Positions 7,716 through 17,096 of a stretch of 47,262 nucleotides of DNA are shown here, one piece after another. Each line of letters begins with the position of its first letter. Positions within the stretch are counted from its first letter, which is position 1. This DNA is from Alkanindiges hydrocarboniclasticus (GTDB lineage Bacteria > Pseudomonadota > Gammaproteobacteria > Pseudomonadales > Moraxellaceae). Made by a program: the position numbers and the translations under genes. Below the pieces are notes generated by a model. That model searched no databases. It had not been told where the DNA came from and saw nothing but the letters and a program-made list of their open reading frames with translations. The stretch is taken from the NCBI RefSeq assembly GCF_001982605.1, contig NZ_MLCN01000033.1, positions 1-47,262 of the forward strand, written 5' to 3'.

Positions 7716-9728
7716 TTAATATTGAACAGGTATTTTTCCCATACGCTGTGCAAGCGTCTGATTGCTTCTGCCCAGTAGCAACCCGTAGTAGGTTGCATTG
7801 GTCATGACATGTTTAACGTAATCACGAGTTTCCAGCAGCGGAATGCTTTCCGTATACTGGTCAGCCTCAAGCGGCATATCAGTAGGCTGCCAGCGCTTGG
7901 CGCGGTTTGGGCCGGCGTTGTAACCTGCTGTGGCAAGCACAGGCTGATTGCTCAGTTGCCCATGAATATGACTTAGGTAAAACGTACCGTAACGAATATT
8001 GGTCTGCATGCTAGATAGCGCGGCTCCGGTATAGCTTTCACCTAGCTGTCGTGCTATCCACTTGGCTGTATCCGGCATAATCTGCATCAGGCCACCTGCA
8101 CCCACATGCGAGCGTGCCGCCAGCACAAAGCGGCTTTCCTGCCGGATTAAGCCATAGACCCACGCCGGATCAATCCCCACATTACTGCTATGCTGGATCA
8201 CCTGCTCCCGGAAAGGCGTCAGGAATTGCAGCTCATAATTGTGCAGCTTTGTGGTTCGCTCGGCCGCATAAATGGCCCGGTCATACCAGCCCATTGTATT
8301 GGCACGGCTAGCTGCTGCTAAAATCATGCCATCATCATGCTTTAGGTAAGCCTGCCTTACTGCCCAGTTCCATTCACGGTTGCTATAACTGGCTGAGGCG
8401 TTGATATTGTAGAGCGCAAAGGCACGCCGAAAATGTACGTCGCTGTCCAGACGCTGAAAATCCTGCGTGGTGGGATTATAAGAAGTGCCCAATTTTGTCA
8501 ATGATTGACCCAAACGATCTCTGGCCAGCAGGCCATAGTAGTCTTCTTCCAGCGCAAGGTTGGTATAAAAAGCCCGGGCTGCGGCTCTGCCCTGCTCCTG
8601 CGCAGTTGGGTCGCCGCCACGCTGTTCACTGGCCCGTGCAAACCAGTATTGCCACATGCGTTCCTGCTGCAACGGCAGGCTCATGCTATCCACTGCACGC
8701 AGAACAGCATTCCACTGGCCAAAGCGAACTGCCTGCCGTGCATAACTTTCAGCTTCCTCATCACTAAACGAATAGCCATAGCTCTGGTCAAACCAGCTGA
8801 CAGACTGGGCATTAAAGCCATTCTGCATGACTGAATTGGCAGCCTTATAAGCCACTATCCGGTAGGCATAACGCATGACATCTTGCGGCAAGCGTGAACG
8901 GTATTGATTAATCTGGCCTGCTGCCATGTCTACTGAGCTGTCGGCCAGCCGTGCAATGGCAAACAAAAATTTGGCCTGATCAGTGCTACTGGCCAGTGGT
9001 GCATTTTGCAAATAATTAAAGGCATTGGCTGCAATATAATTCAGTTCAGCAAAATCAAGCGTAATGCCCAGACGCTGCCCCACCTGCACGGCATTGCCAA
9101 GCTCACCAGACCGCAACAGGGTCCACAGGCGTTGCTGACGGTCCTGCGCACTCTTTAAAGGGCTACTGACCATCAGCCGGGCCAGTCCTAAACAGGATTC
9201 TGGCTGCTTGCTGGTTTTTAGCCAGACCCGGTTAAACTCCGAAAATACCAGCGGATCACCTGCCATGGCCTGTACCTGTCCAATGGCACAGCTTTCGGCC
9301 TCATCGGCATTGGTCACATAAGGGACCAGTAAACGGGCACTGGCAAAATCCCCAGCCTGCACCTTGGTTTCAATATAGTCGGCTGCCAGCTTTTCGGACA
9401 TGGCAGAATTGGGATAACGCGAGACAAAGGATAAAATAGCCTGCGGACTCTGGGTCACCAAGTCACTGCCAAGCTTCCAGTATTCGGGATAATAGCCCAG
9501 CACGCTGTCCTGCATGGAAGCCTGATAATTGTCCAGCATGCTGATATTGTCATTGTTAGCGGCGATTAATGCCTGGTTAAAATCACTGTCGGCAGCCTGT
9601 GCCTGCAAAATACCAAGGCTGATTGCAAAAAGTCCGGCCTTAACCATCCATGTTGCTTTGCTTTTTAGTTTTTTTTTAACTGTAGACACATAAACCTCTG
9701 GAACGTCAGGATTTATTGATTCTGCCAT
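7716..9728 (-). CDS. slt: Soluble lytic murein transglycosylase
   Basis: Periplasmic enzyme that cleaves MurNAc-GlcNAc bonds in peptidoglycan to give 1,6-anhydro ends. A long alpha-helical superhelical N-terminal region (residues 50-500) precedes the C-terminal lysozyme-like SLT domain. The catalytic glutamate is E531 in LIRQESRF, followed by GAGGLMQIMPDTA and ATAGYNAGP. The longest frame starts at the ATG at 9728 with AAGG upstream. A GTG at 9689 with AGAGG five bases upstream would put a Lys-rich signal peptide (VKKKLKSK, then a hydrophobic core ending LQAQA) right at the N-terminus and may be the real start. Length is normal for Slt70-type enzymes. Confidence 0.92.
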   Translation of the reverse strand: MAESINPDVPEVYVSTVKKKLKSKATWMVKAGLFAISLGILQAQAADSDFNQALIAANNDNISMLDNYQASMQDSVLGYYPEYWKLGSDLVTQSPQAILSFVSRYPNSAMSEKLAADYIETKVQAGDFASARLLVPYVTNADEAESCAIGQVQAMAGDPLVFSEFNRVWLKTSKQPESCLGLARLMVSSPLKSAQDRQQRLWTLLRSGELGNAVQVGQRLGITLDFAELNYIAANAFNYLQNAPLASSTDQAKFLFAIARLADSSVDMAAGQINQYRSRLPQDVMRYAYRIVAYKAANSVMQNGFNAQSVSWFDQSYGYSFSDEEAESYARQAVRFGQWNAVLRAVDSMSLPLQQERMWQYWFARASEQRGGDPTAQEQGRAAARAFYTNLALEEDYYGLLARDRLGQSLTKLGTSYNPTTQDFQRLDSDVHFRRAFALYNINASASYSNREWNWAVRQAYLKHDDGMILAAASRANTMGWYDRAIYAAERTTKLHNYELQFLTPFREQVIQHSSNVGIDPAWVYGLIRQESRFVLAARSHVGAGGLMQIMPDTAKWIARQLGESYTGAALSSMQTNIRYGTFYLSHIHGQLSNQPVLATAGYNAGPNRAKRWQPTDMPLEADQYTESIPLLETRDYVKHVMTNATYYGLLLGRSNQTLAQRMGKIPVQY

Positions 9729-10025
9729 ATCATTAACCTTAATTTATGTGCTTTTGCCAAACAATCACGCAAAGATAATTTTAGAAGCCTCTACCCATTG
9801 AGAACAGTGAGCTTGTGTAACGTTGAACGCAACAAACTGGCCAATCTTAACATTTTAGCCCTTTACAGCAGGCCCCTGCACTTTTTGTAAACACGGAATT
9901 TCTATCGGCCAAACCCATGCTATTTGATTGGCAAAATGCTAGAATCGCGCGTTTTATAGCTTGATACGCCTGTTCACCCTGATAGGCCTGTTCTGGCCCG
10001 GCAGCCGTGAGCCCAAGGAGCATTC

Positions 10026-11477
10026 ATGACGGTTCAAACCTTTGTCCCCTCAATATCCCGTACAACAGAAATAGCCAGCAGCCAGCCTGAACTGGCGCGG
10101 ACTGATGTGCCTGTTAAGCGACTTTATATTGAAACACAAGGCTGTCAGATGAATGAGTATGACAGTAGTCGTATGGCCGACCTGCTGGGTGACTCGCATG
10201 GTTATGTACTAACCAGTAATCCTGGCGAAGCTGATGTGCTGCTGATGAACACCTGCTCTATCCGCGAAAAGGCGCAGGAAAAGGTGTTTAGTGAACTGGG
10301 GCGCTGGCGCAAGTTTAAGGAAGCCAATCCCAATGTGATTATTGGCGTGGGCGGCTGCGTGGCGTCGCAGGAAGGCGAAGTGATCCAGAAACGTGCGGCT
10401 TATGTGGATATGGTATTTGGCCCACAAACCCTGCATCGCCTACCCCAGCTACTAGACCAGCATCAGGAAAACAAGACGGCGCCCAAAAGCAAAAAAATTA
10501 GCCTGATTGATATTTCCTTCCCGGATATTGAAAAATTCGATTTCCTGCCTGAACCAAAAGTAGACGGCTATAAGGCCTTTGTATCCATTATGGAAGGCTG
10601 TTCCAAGTACTGCTCGTTTTGCGTAGTGCCGTACACCCGTGGCGAGGAAGTGTCCCGTCCACTGGATGACGTGCTGGCCGAAATTGTCAGTCTTGCTGAA
10701 CAGGGCGTGCGCGAAGTGACCCTACTGGGCCAGAATGTGAATGGCTATCGCGGTGAAACCTTTGATGGCGATATTTGCAACTTTGCCCAGCTACTGCGAC
10801 TGGTGAGTGAAATTCCCGGTATTGGCCGCCTGCGCTATACCACCAGCCATCCGCTGGAATTTTCCGATGAACTGATAGCAGCCTATGCTGACTTGCCACA
10901 ACTGGTTTCACACCTGCATTTGCCGGTTCAAAGTGGTTCCAATGCCGTACTGGCTGGCATGAAACGCAACCATACCATTGATGTCTATATCGACAAGATT
11001 GCGCGCTTGCGTCAGGTTCGCCCGGACATGCATTTGTCCAGTGACTTTATTATTGGCTTCCCCGGTGAAGGCGATGTGGAATTTAACGAAACCCTGCAAT
11101 TTATCAAGGATCTGGATTTCGACCATTCCTACAGCTTTATTTACTCCAAGCGTCCGGGCACGCCAGCGTCCGAACTGCCGGACGACACCCCTGAAGATGT
11201 GAAGAAAGTACGCCTGTCACAGGTTAAAGAAGTGATTAAGCGCTCCAGCATTGATAAAACCAATGCCATGCTGGGTCAAACTGTGCGGGTACTGATTGAA
11301 AAACCATCGGATCGCCACCATGATATGCTGATCGGCAGCGCCGATAACACCCGACTGGTTCAGTTTGTGGGTGACAGCAGCTGGATTGGCCGTTTTGCCG
11401 ACATTAAAATTACCCAAATCAGAAGCATGAATCTGGTGGAAGGCGAGCTGGTAAGTCTCGAAACCTTAACCGATTGA
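10026..11477 (+). CDS. miaB: tRNA-2-methylthio-N6-dimethylallyladenosine synthase
   Basis: Radical-SAM methylthiotransferase that adds the 2-methylthio group to i6A37 of tRNAs reading UNN codons. The N-terminal UPF0004 domain carries three cysteines for the auxiliary 4Fe-4S cluster (QGCQMN, NTCSIR, GGCVASQ). The radical-SAM CxxxCxxC is [18 protein letters not shown] near residue 190. A C-terminal TRAM domain follows (VRVLIEKPS to the end). It starts a plus-strand group with ybeZ and ybeY, as in many gammaproteobacteria. CAAGGAG lies upstream of the ATG. Confidence 0.97.
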   Translation: MTVQTFVPSISRTTEIASSQPELARTDVPVKRLYIETQGCQMNEYDSSRMADLLGDSHGYVLTSNPGEADVLLMNTCSIREKAQEKVFSELGRWRKFKEANPNVIIGVGGCVASQEGEVIQKRAAYVDMVFGPQTLHRLPQLLDQHQENKTAPKSKKISLIDISFPDIEKFDFLPEPKVDGYKAFVSIMEGCSKYCSFCVVPYTRGEEVSRPLDDVLAEIVSLAEQGVREVTLLGQNVNGYRGETFDGDICNFAQLLRLVSEIPGIGRLRYTTSHPLEFSDELIAAYADLPQLVSHLHLPVQSGSNAVLAGMKRNHTIDVYIDKIARLRQVRPDMHLSSDFIIGFPGEGDVEFNETLQFIKDLDFDHSYSFIYSKRPGTPASELPDDTPEDVKKVRLSQVKEVIKRSSIDKTNAMLGQTVRVLIEKPSDRHHDMLIGSADNTRLVQFVGDSSWIGRFADIKITQIRSMNLVEGELVSLETLTD

Positions 11478-11541
11478 ACCTCTTGACCTCTGAAACCAGC
11501 CTATCGTAAGCTCAAATGGCTTACCTCTCTAAAAAGGAATC

Positions 11542-12627
11542 ATGTTGACAGCATCTATTCGTCGTACTGTTGAATTTTCCGGTGTAACGCTGGAACGCTT
11601 AAAATCCATGCTGGGTGCCTATAACGCCCACCTTAAGCTGATTGAACAACGTCTTGATGTCAAAATTGCCCAGCGTGGTGATTTGTTTATTGTTGATGGC
11701 GAACTTGAAGCGGTAGAACGCGCCGAAGTGTTGCTGCAACGCCTTTATGAAGAATCAGCGGAAAACCGTGCCATTAGTCCCGACCAGTTGCATCTGTTAA
11801 TTCAGGGCAGCCAGACTGAGCGGGACATTGAGCCGGATGAAGAAGCCTCTTTTCAGGTTTATTTGCAAACCCGTAAAGGCAAGATTCTGCCGCGTGGTGC
11901 CAATCAGCGTCGCTATGTGCAGCGTATTTTGCAAAGTGACATTTCATTTGGTATTGGTCCTGCGGGTACGGGTAAAACCTATCTGGCGGTTGCTGCCGCC
12001 GTAGACATGCTGGAACGTAACGAAATCCAGCGTATTCTGCTGGTACGCCCTGCGGTGGAAGCTGGTGAAAAACTGGGCTTTTTGCCCGGCGACCTGACCC
12101 AGAAAATTGATCCTTATCTGCGTCCACTATACGATGCCCTGTATGAAATGCTGGGTTTTGAAAAAGTGGCCAAGCTGATTGAGCGTCAGGTTATTGAAGT
12201 TGCACCGCTGGCTTACATGCGGGGCCGCACCTTGAATCACTCGTTTGTGATTCTGGATGAAGCCCAGAATACCACCCCAGAACAAATGAAAATGTTCCTG
12301 ACCCGTTTGGGCTTTGGTTCGCGCGCGGTGATTACCGGTGATATCACACAGGTAGACTTGCCGCGTGGCCAGCAATCCGGTTTGGCACATGCCCTGAAAG
12401 TGCTGGAAGGTATTGATGAAATCCACATTACCCGTTTTCATTCACGTGATGTGGTACGCCATCAGCTAGTACAAAAAATTGTTGAAGCCTATGAAGGCTT
12501 TGATGATCAACAGCAAAAACTGTCAATGGAAGCAAAACGGGCCAGACAGGCGCGCGTACAAGAGGCTATTGTGTCCAATGATCAGGCTGCTGATGCCCAG
12601 CATGAGGCGCGAGCCAGTGACGATTAA
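11542..12627 (+). CDS. ybeZ: PhoH-like ATPase YbeZ
   Basis: Cytosolic P-loop NTPase of the PhoH family, thought to work with YbeY in rRNA maturation. An N-terminal KH-like region (residues 1-90) precedes the ATPase core with Walker A GPAGTGKTY (about residues 139-147), Walker B and DEAQN in FVILDEAQNTTPEQM, and the sensor region AVITGDITQVDLPRGQ. A charged, Gln-rich tail of about 40 residues (from SMEAKRARQ) is longer than in many homologs. AAGGAATC precedes the ATG. It lies 64 bases after miaB and 207 bases before ybeY; that spacer is unusually structured. Confidence 0.95.
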   Translation: MLTASIRRTVEFSGVTLERLKSMLGAYNAHLKLIEQRLDVKIAQRGDLFIVDGELEAVERAEVLLQRLYEESAENRAISPDQLHLLIQGSQTERDIEPDEEASFQVYLQTRKGKILPRGANQRRYVQRILQSDISFGIGPAGTGKTYLAVAAAVDMLERNEIQRILLVRPAVEAGEKLGFLPGDLTQKIDPYLRPLYDALYEMLGFEKVAKLIERQVIEVAPLAYMRGRTLNHSFVILDEAQNTTPEQMKMFLTRLGFGSRAVITGDITQVDLPRGQQSGLAHALKVLEGIDEIHITRFHSRDVVRHQLVQKIVEAYEGFDDQQQKLSMEAKRARQARVQEAIVSNDQAADAQHEARASDD

Positions 12628-12647
12628 GAATGGTTACCGCGCCGCAA

Positions 12648-12799
12648 GACCGAAAGCTATGCTTGAGGTAGCAAGGAATAAACGGTGATTAATAATCACC
12701 ATCCGGGCGCAATCCCTTGCGACCTATAGGTCTCATATGCCTGAGATGCGTAAGCGAGTAACAATTGCAGGGTAGTATCTTTTACCTCCCTACCCTGCA
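12648..12799 (+). other. Hairpin-rich spacer between ybeZ and ybeY
   Basis: Five inverted repeats follow one another in about 150 bases: AAGC-TAT-GCTT (12654-12664); GCAAGG (12671) pairing with CCTTGC (12715) around an inner GGTGATT-AAT-AATCACC (12684-12700); GACCTATAGGTC (12721-12732); TCTCA-TATGCC-TGAGA (12731-12746); and a 10-bp stem TGCAGGGTAG with CTACCCTGCA (12766-12799). There is no U-tract after the last stem, so it is not a classical terminator. It could be a structured RNA, an mRNA processing site, or an inserted repeat element. Confidence 0.55.
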
Positions 12800-12834
12800 T
12801 TACTGAAAACCCTATTGAAAACTATGCTTAAGAG

Positions 12835-13329
12835 ATGCCGGTGAACCAGCGCTTCGTTAAACTTGGCTTACAAAATGCCTATCGCTCACCTGATCTGCTG
12901 GTCAAGCGGGCGGCAGTGCTTAAATACGTGGCGCAAACCTTGACCGCCATCAATTTTGACCAACCTTGTGATATTAGTATTCGTCTGGTAGATAATGCAG
13001 AAAGCCAGTCACTCAACCTGCATTACCGTGACAAAGACAAACCTACCAATGTACTGTCATTTCCCAGTGAACTGCCCGAAGAAATCCTGTCCATGCTGGA
13101 TCAGGCTCCACTCGGTGATCTGGTGATTTGTGTGCCTGTGGTGCTGACAGAGGCCGCCGAGCAGTATAAAACCCCTGAGGCGCATTTTGCCCACATGGTG
13201 GTACACGGCACCTTACACCTGATGGGTTATGACCATGAACTGGGTACTGAGGAAGCTACGGAAATGGAAGCACTGGAAATTCAGGTGCTACAGCAATTAG
13301 GCTTCACCAACCCTTACGAAATGGAATAA
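12835..13329 (+). CDS. ybeY: Endoribonuclease YbeY (rRNA maturation factor)
   Basis: Zinc-dependent single-strand endoribonuclease needed for 16S rRNA 3'-end maturation and 70S quality control. The zinc site [11 protein letters not shown] supplies H124, H128 and H134 (family motif HxxxHxxGyDH). The conserved NVLSFPSE lies near residue 72 and LGDLVIC near residue 93. The length of 164 residues is typical. The ATG at 12835 has only a weak AAGAG upstream. Placement after ybeZ fits the known functional partnership. Confidence 0.95.
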   Translation: MPVNQRFVKLGLQNAYRSPDLLVKRAAVLKYVAQTLTAINFDQPCDISIRLVDNAESQSLNLHYRDKDKPTNVLSFPSELPEEILSMLDQAPLGDLVICVPVVLTEAAEQYKTPEAHFAHMVVHGTLHLMGYDHELGTEEATEMEALEIQVLQQLGFTNPYEME

Positions 13330-13399
13330 TCAGCCTAAGTCCATTTTTTTCATTTGGTCTTATTTTTAAAGCTTTATTTTTTTCAGTAGTCCTTTACTG

Positions 13400-14290
13400 T
13401 TACTGGCCAATCTGCAACTCATCCATGCTTTCAGAAAAGCGCCAGGTTCTAATAATCCGAAGCTCGGTATACTCCTTCATCTTTTTGTCAAACGGGCCAA
13501 ATGGCGCCGCCTGCCGCACAGAATCCTTGGCTGCTTCATCCAGAATCCGGTAACCCGAACCCTGTAACAGGCGAATGGCACGAATATGACCATTCGGCAT
13601 TAAAATTACCATCAATTGCACTTCGCCATGCAAATGCTGGGCGCGTGCTTCCAATGGATAATGCTTGTTGCCCAGTTGTTCTACTTTCTGGGTAAACCGG
13701 GTCATATACAGTGCCGTATCATCTGCACGGGCTGAGACACTATCGACTGTATGCACGTTGGTTTTGTGGGTATATTCCTGTTTACGCTTGGCATATTGCG
13801 CTTCCAGCGAGGCAATCATGGCCAGTTGCGCCATGTCAGGGCTACTGGATACCCGGGTCTGGGCTTCCTGCTCACGCTCAAGGTTACGTGCCTGCTTTTG
13901 CCAGCTTAAAGTAGTCACCAGTACCTGTTCTGATGCTGCACGGGCCTGACTCTGCTTTTCAGTTTGCATAGCCACTTGCTCAGCCACTTCCTGCTGGTCC
14001 ATGGATGCAACCTGCTGATCCGGGCTGGTCATGCGGTGGATATTACGCAGCACGCCTGCACCCTGCTGATCCGCCTGTGCAATAAAATCGGCATCTTCTA
14101 CTTTTTTAGGACTTAAATGCACAGCAATGGCAATATCCTGCATGGCTGCCTTGGGTGGATTAGGCGCAATAAACGTCGTAGCCAGCAATCCTGCGTGAAA
14201 CAGGCAGGCCACAAGCACTGCGCCCTGCAACAGGCGATCCTGGGCAAAATTTGCCGGCCCTATATGACGCACTAAAACCTGTTTTGTCAT
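13400..14290 (-). CDS. TonB family energy transducer-like protein
   Basis: A 296-residue protein with one N-terminal membrane anchor (about residues 20-42), a long Gln/Glu/Ala-rich, probably coiled-coil, periplasmic stalk (residues 95-180) and a C-terminal TonB domain. The TonB domain is recognisable from YPLEARAQHLHGEVQLMVIL, then RLLQGSGYRILDEAA, ending WRF. TonB proteins couple the ExbBD proton motor to outer-membrane receptors, but no exbB or exbD is next to it and the stalk is Gln-rich instead of Pro-rich, so its partner is unknown. It converges with ybeY. Confidence 0.82.
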   Translation of the reverse strand: MTKQVLVRHIGPANFAQDRLLQGAVLVACLFHAGLLATTFIAPNPPKAAMQDIAIAVHLSPKKVEDADFIAQADQQGAGVLRNIHRMTSPDQQVASMDQQEVAEQVAMQTEKQSQARAASEQVLVTTLSWQKQARNLEREQEAQTRVSSSPDMAQLAMIASLEAQYAKRKQEYTHKTNVHTVDSVSARADDTALYMTRFTQKVEQLGNKHYPLEARAQHLHGEVQLMVILMPNGHIRAIRLLQGSGYRILDEAAKDSVRQAAPFGPFDKKMKEYTELRIIRTWRFSESMDELQIGQ

Positions 14291-14383
14291 TACGCTAAAA
14301 ACCCTGATCCTTCCCTGTTAAGGGGCTTTGCCCGCTTTGTGTCAGGTCATCCTGCAAACTGCCACCCTGTAACTGCTCAAATA

Positions 14384-14415
14384 AAACCCTGATTAGCCAA
14401 TCAGGTTTCATTTTT
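14384..14415. terminator. Intrinsic-terminator-like hairpin with T-runs on both strands
   Basis: CCTGATT-AGCC-AATCAGG flanked by AAAA on the left and TTTCATTTTT on the right. It lies in the divergent spacer between the TonB-like gene and the gene at 14556, where no coding region ends, so it could be an attenuator in either leader or the end of a small untranslated RNA. Confidence 0.45.
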
Positions 14416-14555
14416 ATAACCATCGCATGTAAAATAAAGCAGCAACTGTGCTAATTTGGATACATTCAAGGATTTATATCTGCACGCAGTGAGCCAGCAT
14501 TGTAGTCAAAGCATGCTGTGCAATCAATGTGATCAAGCCAATGAGAAATTAGGAT

Positions 14556-15257
14556 ATGCAACGCGTTTTTCAAAAAATTGCACGGAACATTAGGGGCTTT
14601 TATCACAAGGCAGAAGATTTAATTGAGGAAGAACGTGAATTACCGCTGTCACAAAACCTGCTCAATGCCACCATCCAAAAGTATGTGACTGACAATGTAG
14701 AGGCACTCAAGGATCTGCATGCCGATATTTATGATGACTGGTGCCGCCTGTATGCCACACTGGATTACAAGGGCATTTACACCACATTATCGGTAGACCT
14801 GCGCTTGGTACAAATGCAACTGGACAAGGACATTCAGCAACTGGTATTTGAGCAAATCAGTGAAACACAGGTGATTAGTGCCAGCTTTAGCAGTGCATTC
14901 AAAAAAATTGCCTTTAATATTGCCGTGTATGTGTTCCAGCGCATTTTGCACAAAGACCCGCTGGGGCTGATTCTGGAAAAGCTGGATGTCATTGAAATCA
15001 AGCATGACCTGCTGTATCTGGGGCTTAACAAATATCTGGAAAAATCCGACAAGGTCATCCGTACCCTCAACAAGATTCATGTTAACCATGCCATTTTGCG
15101 TGAAGGCCAGTTTGTATTGAAAGCCAACCTGAATTTGCCCGGTATTTTCCGGCGTGATCCGCAGCGCAACACCCTGATTCTGGATCTAGACGGTGATGAG
15201 GATGAGTTGCAGGAAATAGATTCTGCCATCGACCCCAAGCCCGGCGATTTTAAATAG
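14556..15257 (+). CDS. Conserved-looking hypothetical protein
   Basis: I do not recognise this 233-residue cytosolic protein. It has no signal peptide; the N-terminus is basic and helical (MQRVFQKIARNIRGFYHKAE) and could lie on a membrane surface. The middle is amphipathic (LSVDLRLVQMQLDKDIQQL near residue 78) with a more hydrophobic AFNIAVYVFQRIL near residue 122. The C-terminal 25 residues are strongly acidic (DLDGDEDELQEIDSAID). The even codon pattern matches its neighbours, so it looks like a native gene. It stands divergent from the TonB-like gene. Confidence 0.7.
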   Translation: MQRVFQKIARNIRGFYHKAEDLIEEERELPLSQNLLNATIQKYVTDNVEALKDLHADIYDDWCRLYATLDYKGIYTTLSVDLRLVQMQLDKDIQQLVFEQISETQVISASFSSAFKKIAFNIAVYVFQRILHKDPLGLILEKLDVIEIKHDLLYLGLNKYLEKSDKVIRTLNKIHVNHAILREGQFVLKANLNLPGIFRRDPQRNTLILDLDGDEDELQEIDSAIDPKPGDFK

Positions 15258-15520
15258 CTCACGCCCCAACAAAGCCCTATCGTGCGGTTTTACTTGATCA
15301 GTAATGCCTTACATTAAATTTGGTGATGTGCCAAAACCTGAAAATTAACGCAATAATTTGCACCGATCACTTAGTGTGTGACTATGCTGAATGTTCAGGT
15401 TTTATGCATTGTCCCTTGTGGTTTGGCAATTCACCCTCATCTATTGGTAGACTGAAACATGCCGACACAACTGTAGCCTTAAGGCTTACAGCCTAGCAGA
15501 TGAACGAGGTGATGATAACA

Positions 15521-16231
15521 ATGACTGGTTTTACACACATGTTGACTAAAATTTCTTCCAATATTCTTTTGGCGGCTGCAGTGGTTTCAACTACTGTAGG
15601 CAGTGTTCATGCCGTTGTACCTTTTACCGCCACCTATACCTTTAATCTGGATAACAAGGCGGCAGGTACTGCAGTACGTAAACTGTCCAGACAGGGTAAC
15701 CAGTGGGTATACAACTTTGATGCCCGTGTGCCTGTTATTGCTACAGCCAATGAAAAAAGTGTATTTAGCCTGAGCAATCATCAGGTGGTTTCACAGCATT
15801 ATCAGCGCCAGTACAAGATACTGGTGCATAACCAGAAAACCAGCCTTGACTTTAATCATGCCAGCAAAAGCATTCAGGTGAAACGTGACCAGAAAAACAG
15901 CCAGTTGCCGTGGCAGTCCGGGGTACTGGATGACCTGAATGTTGAAATCCAGTTACGCGAAGACCTGAAAAAAGGCGGCCTGAAATCGTCTTATCTGATT
16001 GCCGACCAAAAGGACATTACACCGCGCCAGTTTGTTAATGAAGGTGCCATGAAAGTCACCACGCCCAGTGGGACTTATGATGCCGTCAAGGTACGGATAA
16101 ACCATCAGAAAAAGGACAAAAGTACTGTCTTTTGGCTGGCACCAAGTCTGGATTACCTGCCGGTTAAAGTCACCCATAATGATGATGGCAGTGTCTATAG
16201 CCTCAACCTAACCAACTATAAGGCCTCGTAA
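15521..16231 (+). CDS. DUF3108 domain periplasmic protein
   Basis: A signal peptide (basic LTKISSN, then LLAAAVVSTT, ending SVHA) precedes a beta-rich domain. FTATYTFNLDNKAAGTAVRKL at the mature N-terminus, PWQSGVLDDLNVEIQLREDL in the middle and TTPSGTYDAVKVRI near the end are the recognisable DUF3108 pattern. The family is periplasmic, beta-sheet and of unknown function, perhaps lipid-related. I chose the ATG at 15521, which has GAGGT ten bases upstream; ATGs at 15500 and 15512 are in frame. It ends at a clear terminator. Confidence 0.85.
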   Translation: MTGFTHMLTKISSNILLAAAVVSTTVGSVHAVVPFTATYTFNLDNKAAGTAVRKLSRQGNQWVYNFDARVPVIATANEKSVFSLSNHQVVSQHYQRQYKILVHNQKTSLDFNHASKSIQVKRDQKNSQLPWQSGVLDDLNVEIQLREDLKKGGLKSSYLIADQKDITPRQFVNEGAMKVTTPSGTYDAVKVRINHQKKDKSTVFWLAPSLDYLPVKVTHNDDGSVYSLNLTNYKAS

Positions 16232-16263
16232 ATTAACCAAAGTTTTATGGCAGGTTAAACAGC

Positions 16264-16302
16264 AAATCCCCGAAAGTTAATCTTTCCGGGGATTTTTCTT
16301 TT
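16264..16302 (+). terminator. Terminator after the DUF3108 gene
   Basis: AAATCCCCGAAAG pairs with CTTTCCGGGGATTT (one bulged G) around a five-base loop, followed by a T-rich tract TTTTTCTTTT. It starts 33 bases after the stop codon. Confidence 0.9.
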
Positions 16303-16345
16303 CAGGAGTTATAACTTTTAAGATTAGGTTAATTGCCTCTAAATC

Positions 16346-16981
<636 letters not shown>

Positions 16982-17096
16982 TCAATAGCTGACATTAATG
17001 TCAAAAAAGATACACAGAATCAGAAGTTAACAATGTTAAGATTTTTCCAGTTCTATTAAATCATAACCTGTAATGCAGGTTCACTTGGGGAAATCC

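Noticed and set aside
9900-10025. tRNA gene or clear promoter upstream of miaB
   Set aside because: No cloverleaf could be folded by eye, and the TAGAAT box near 9940 has no partner minus-35 at a proper distance.
15474-15489. AGCCTTAAGGCT palindrome before the DUF3108 gene as a regulator site
   Set aside because: A single short palindrome without a recognised motif or second copy; too likely by chance to list as an operator.
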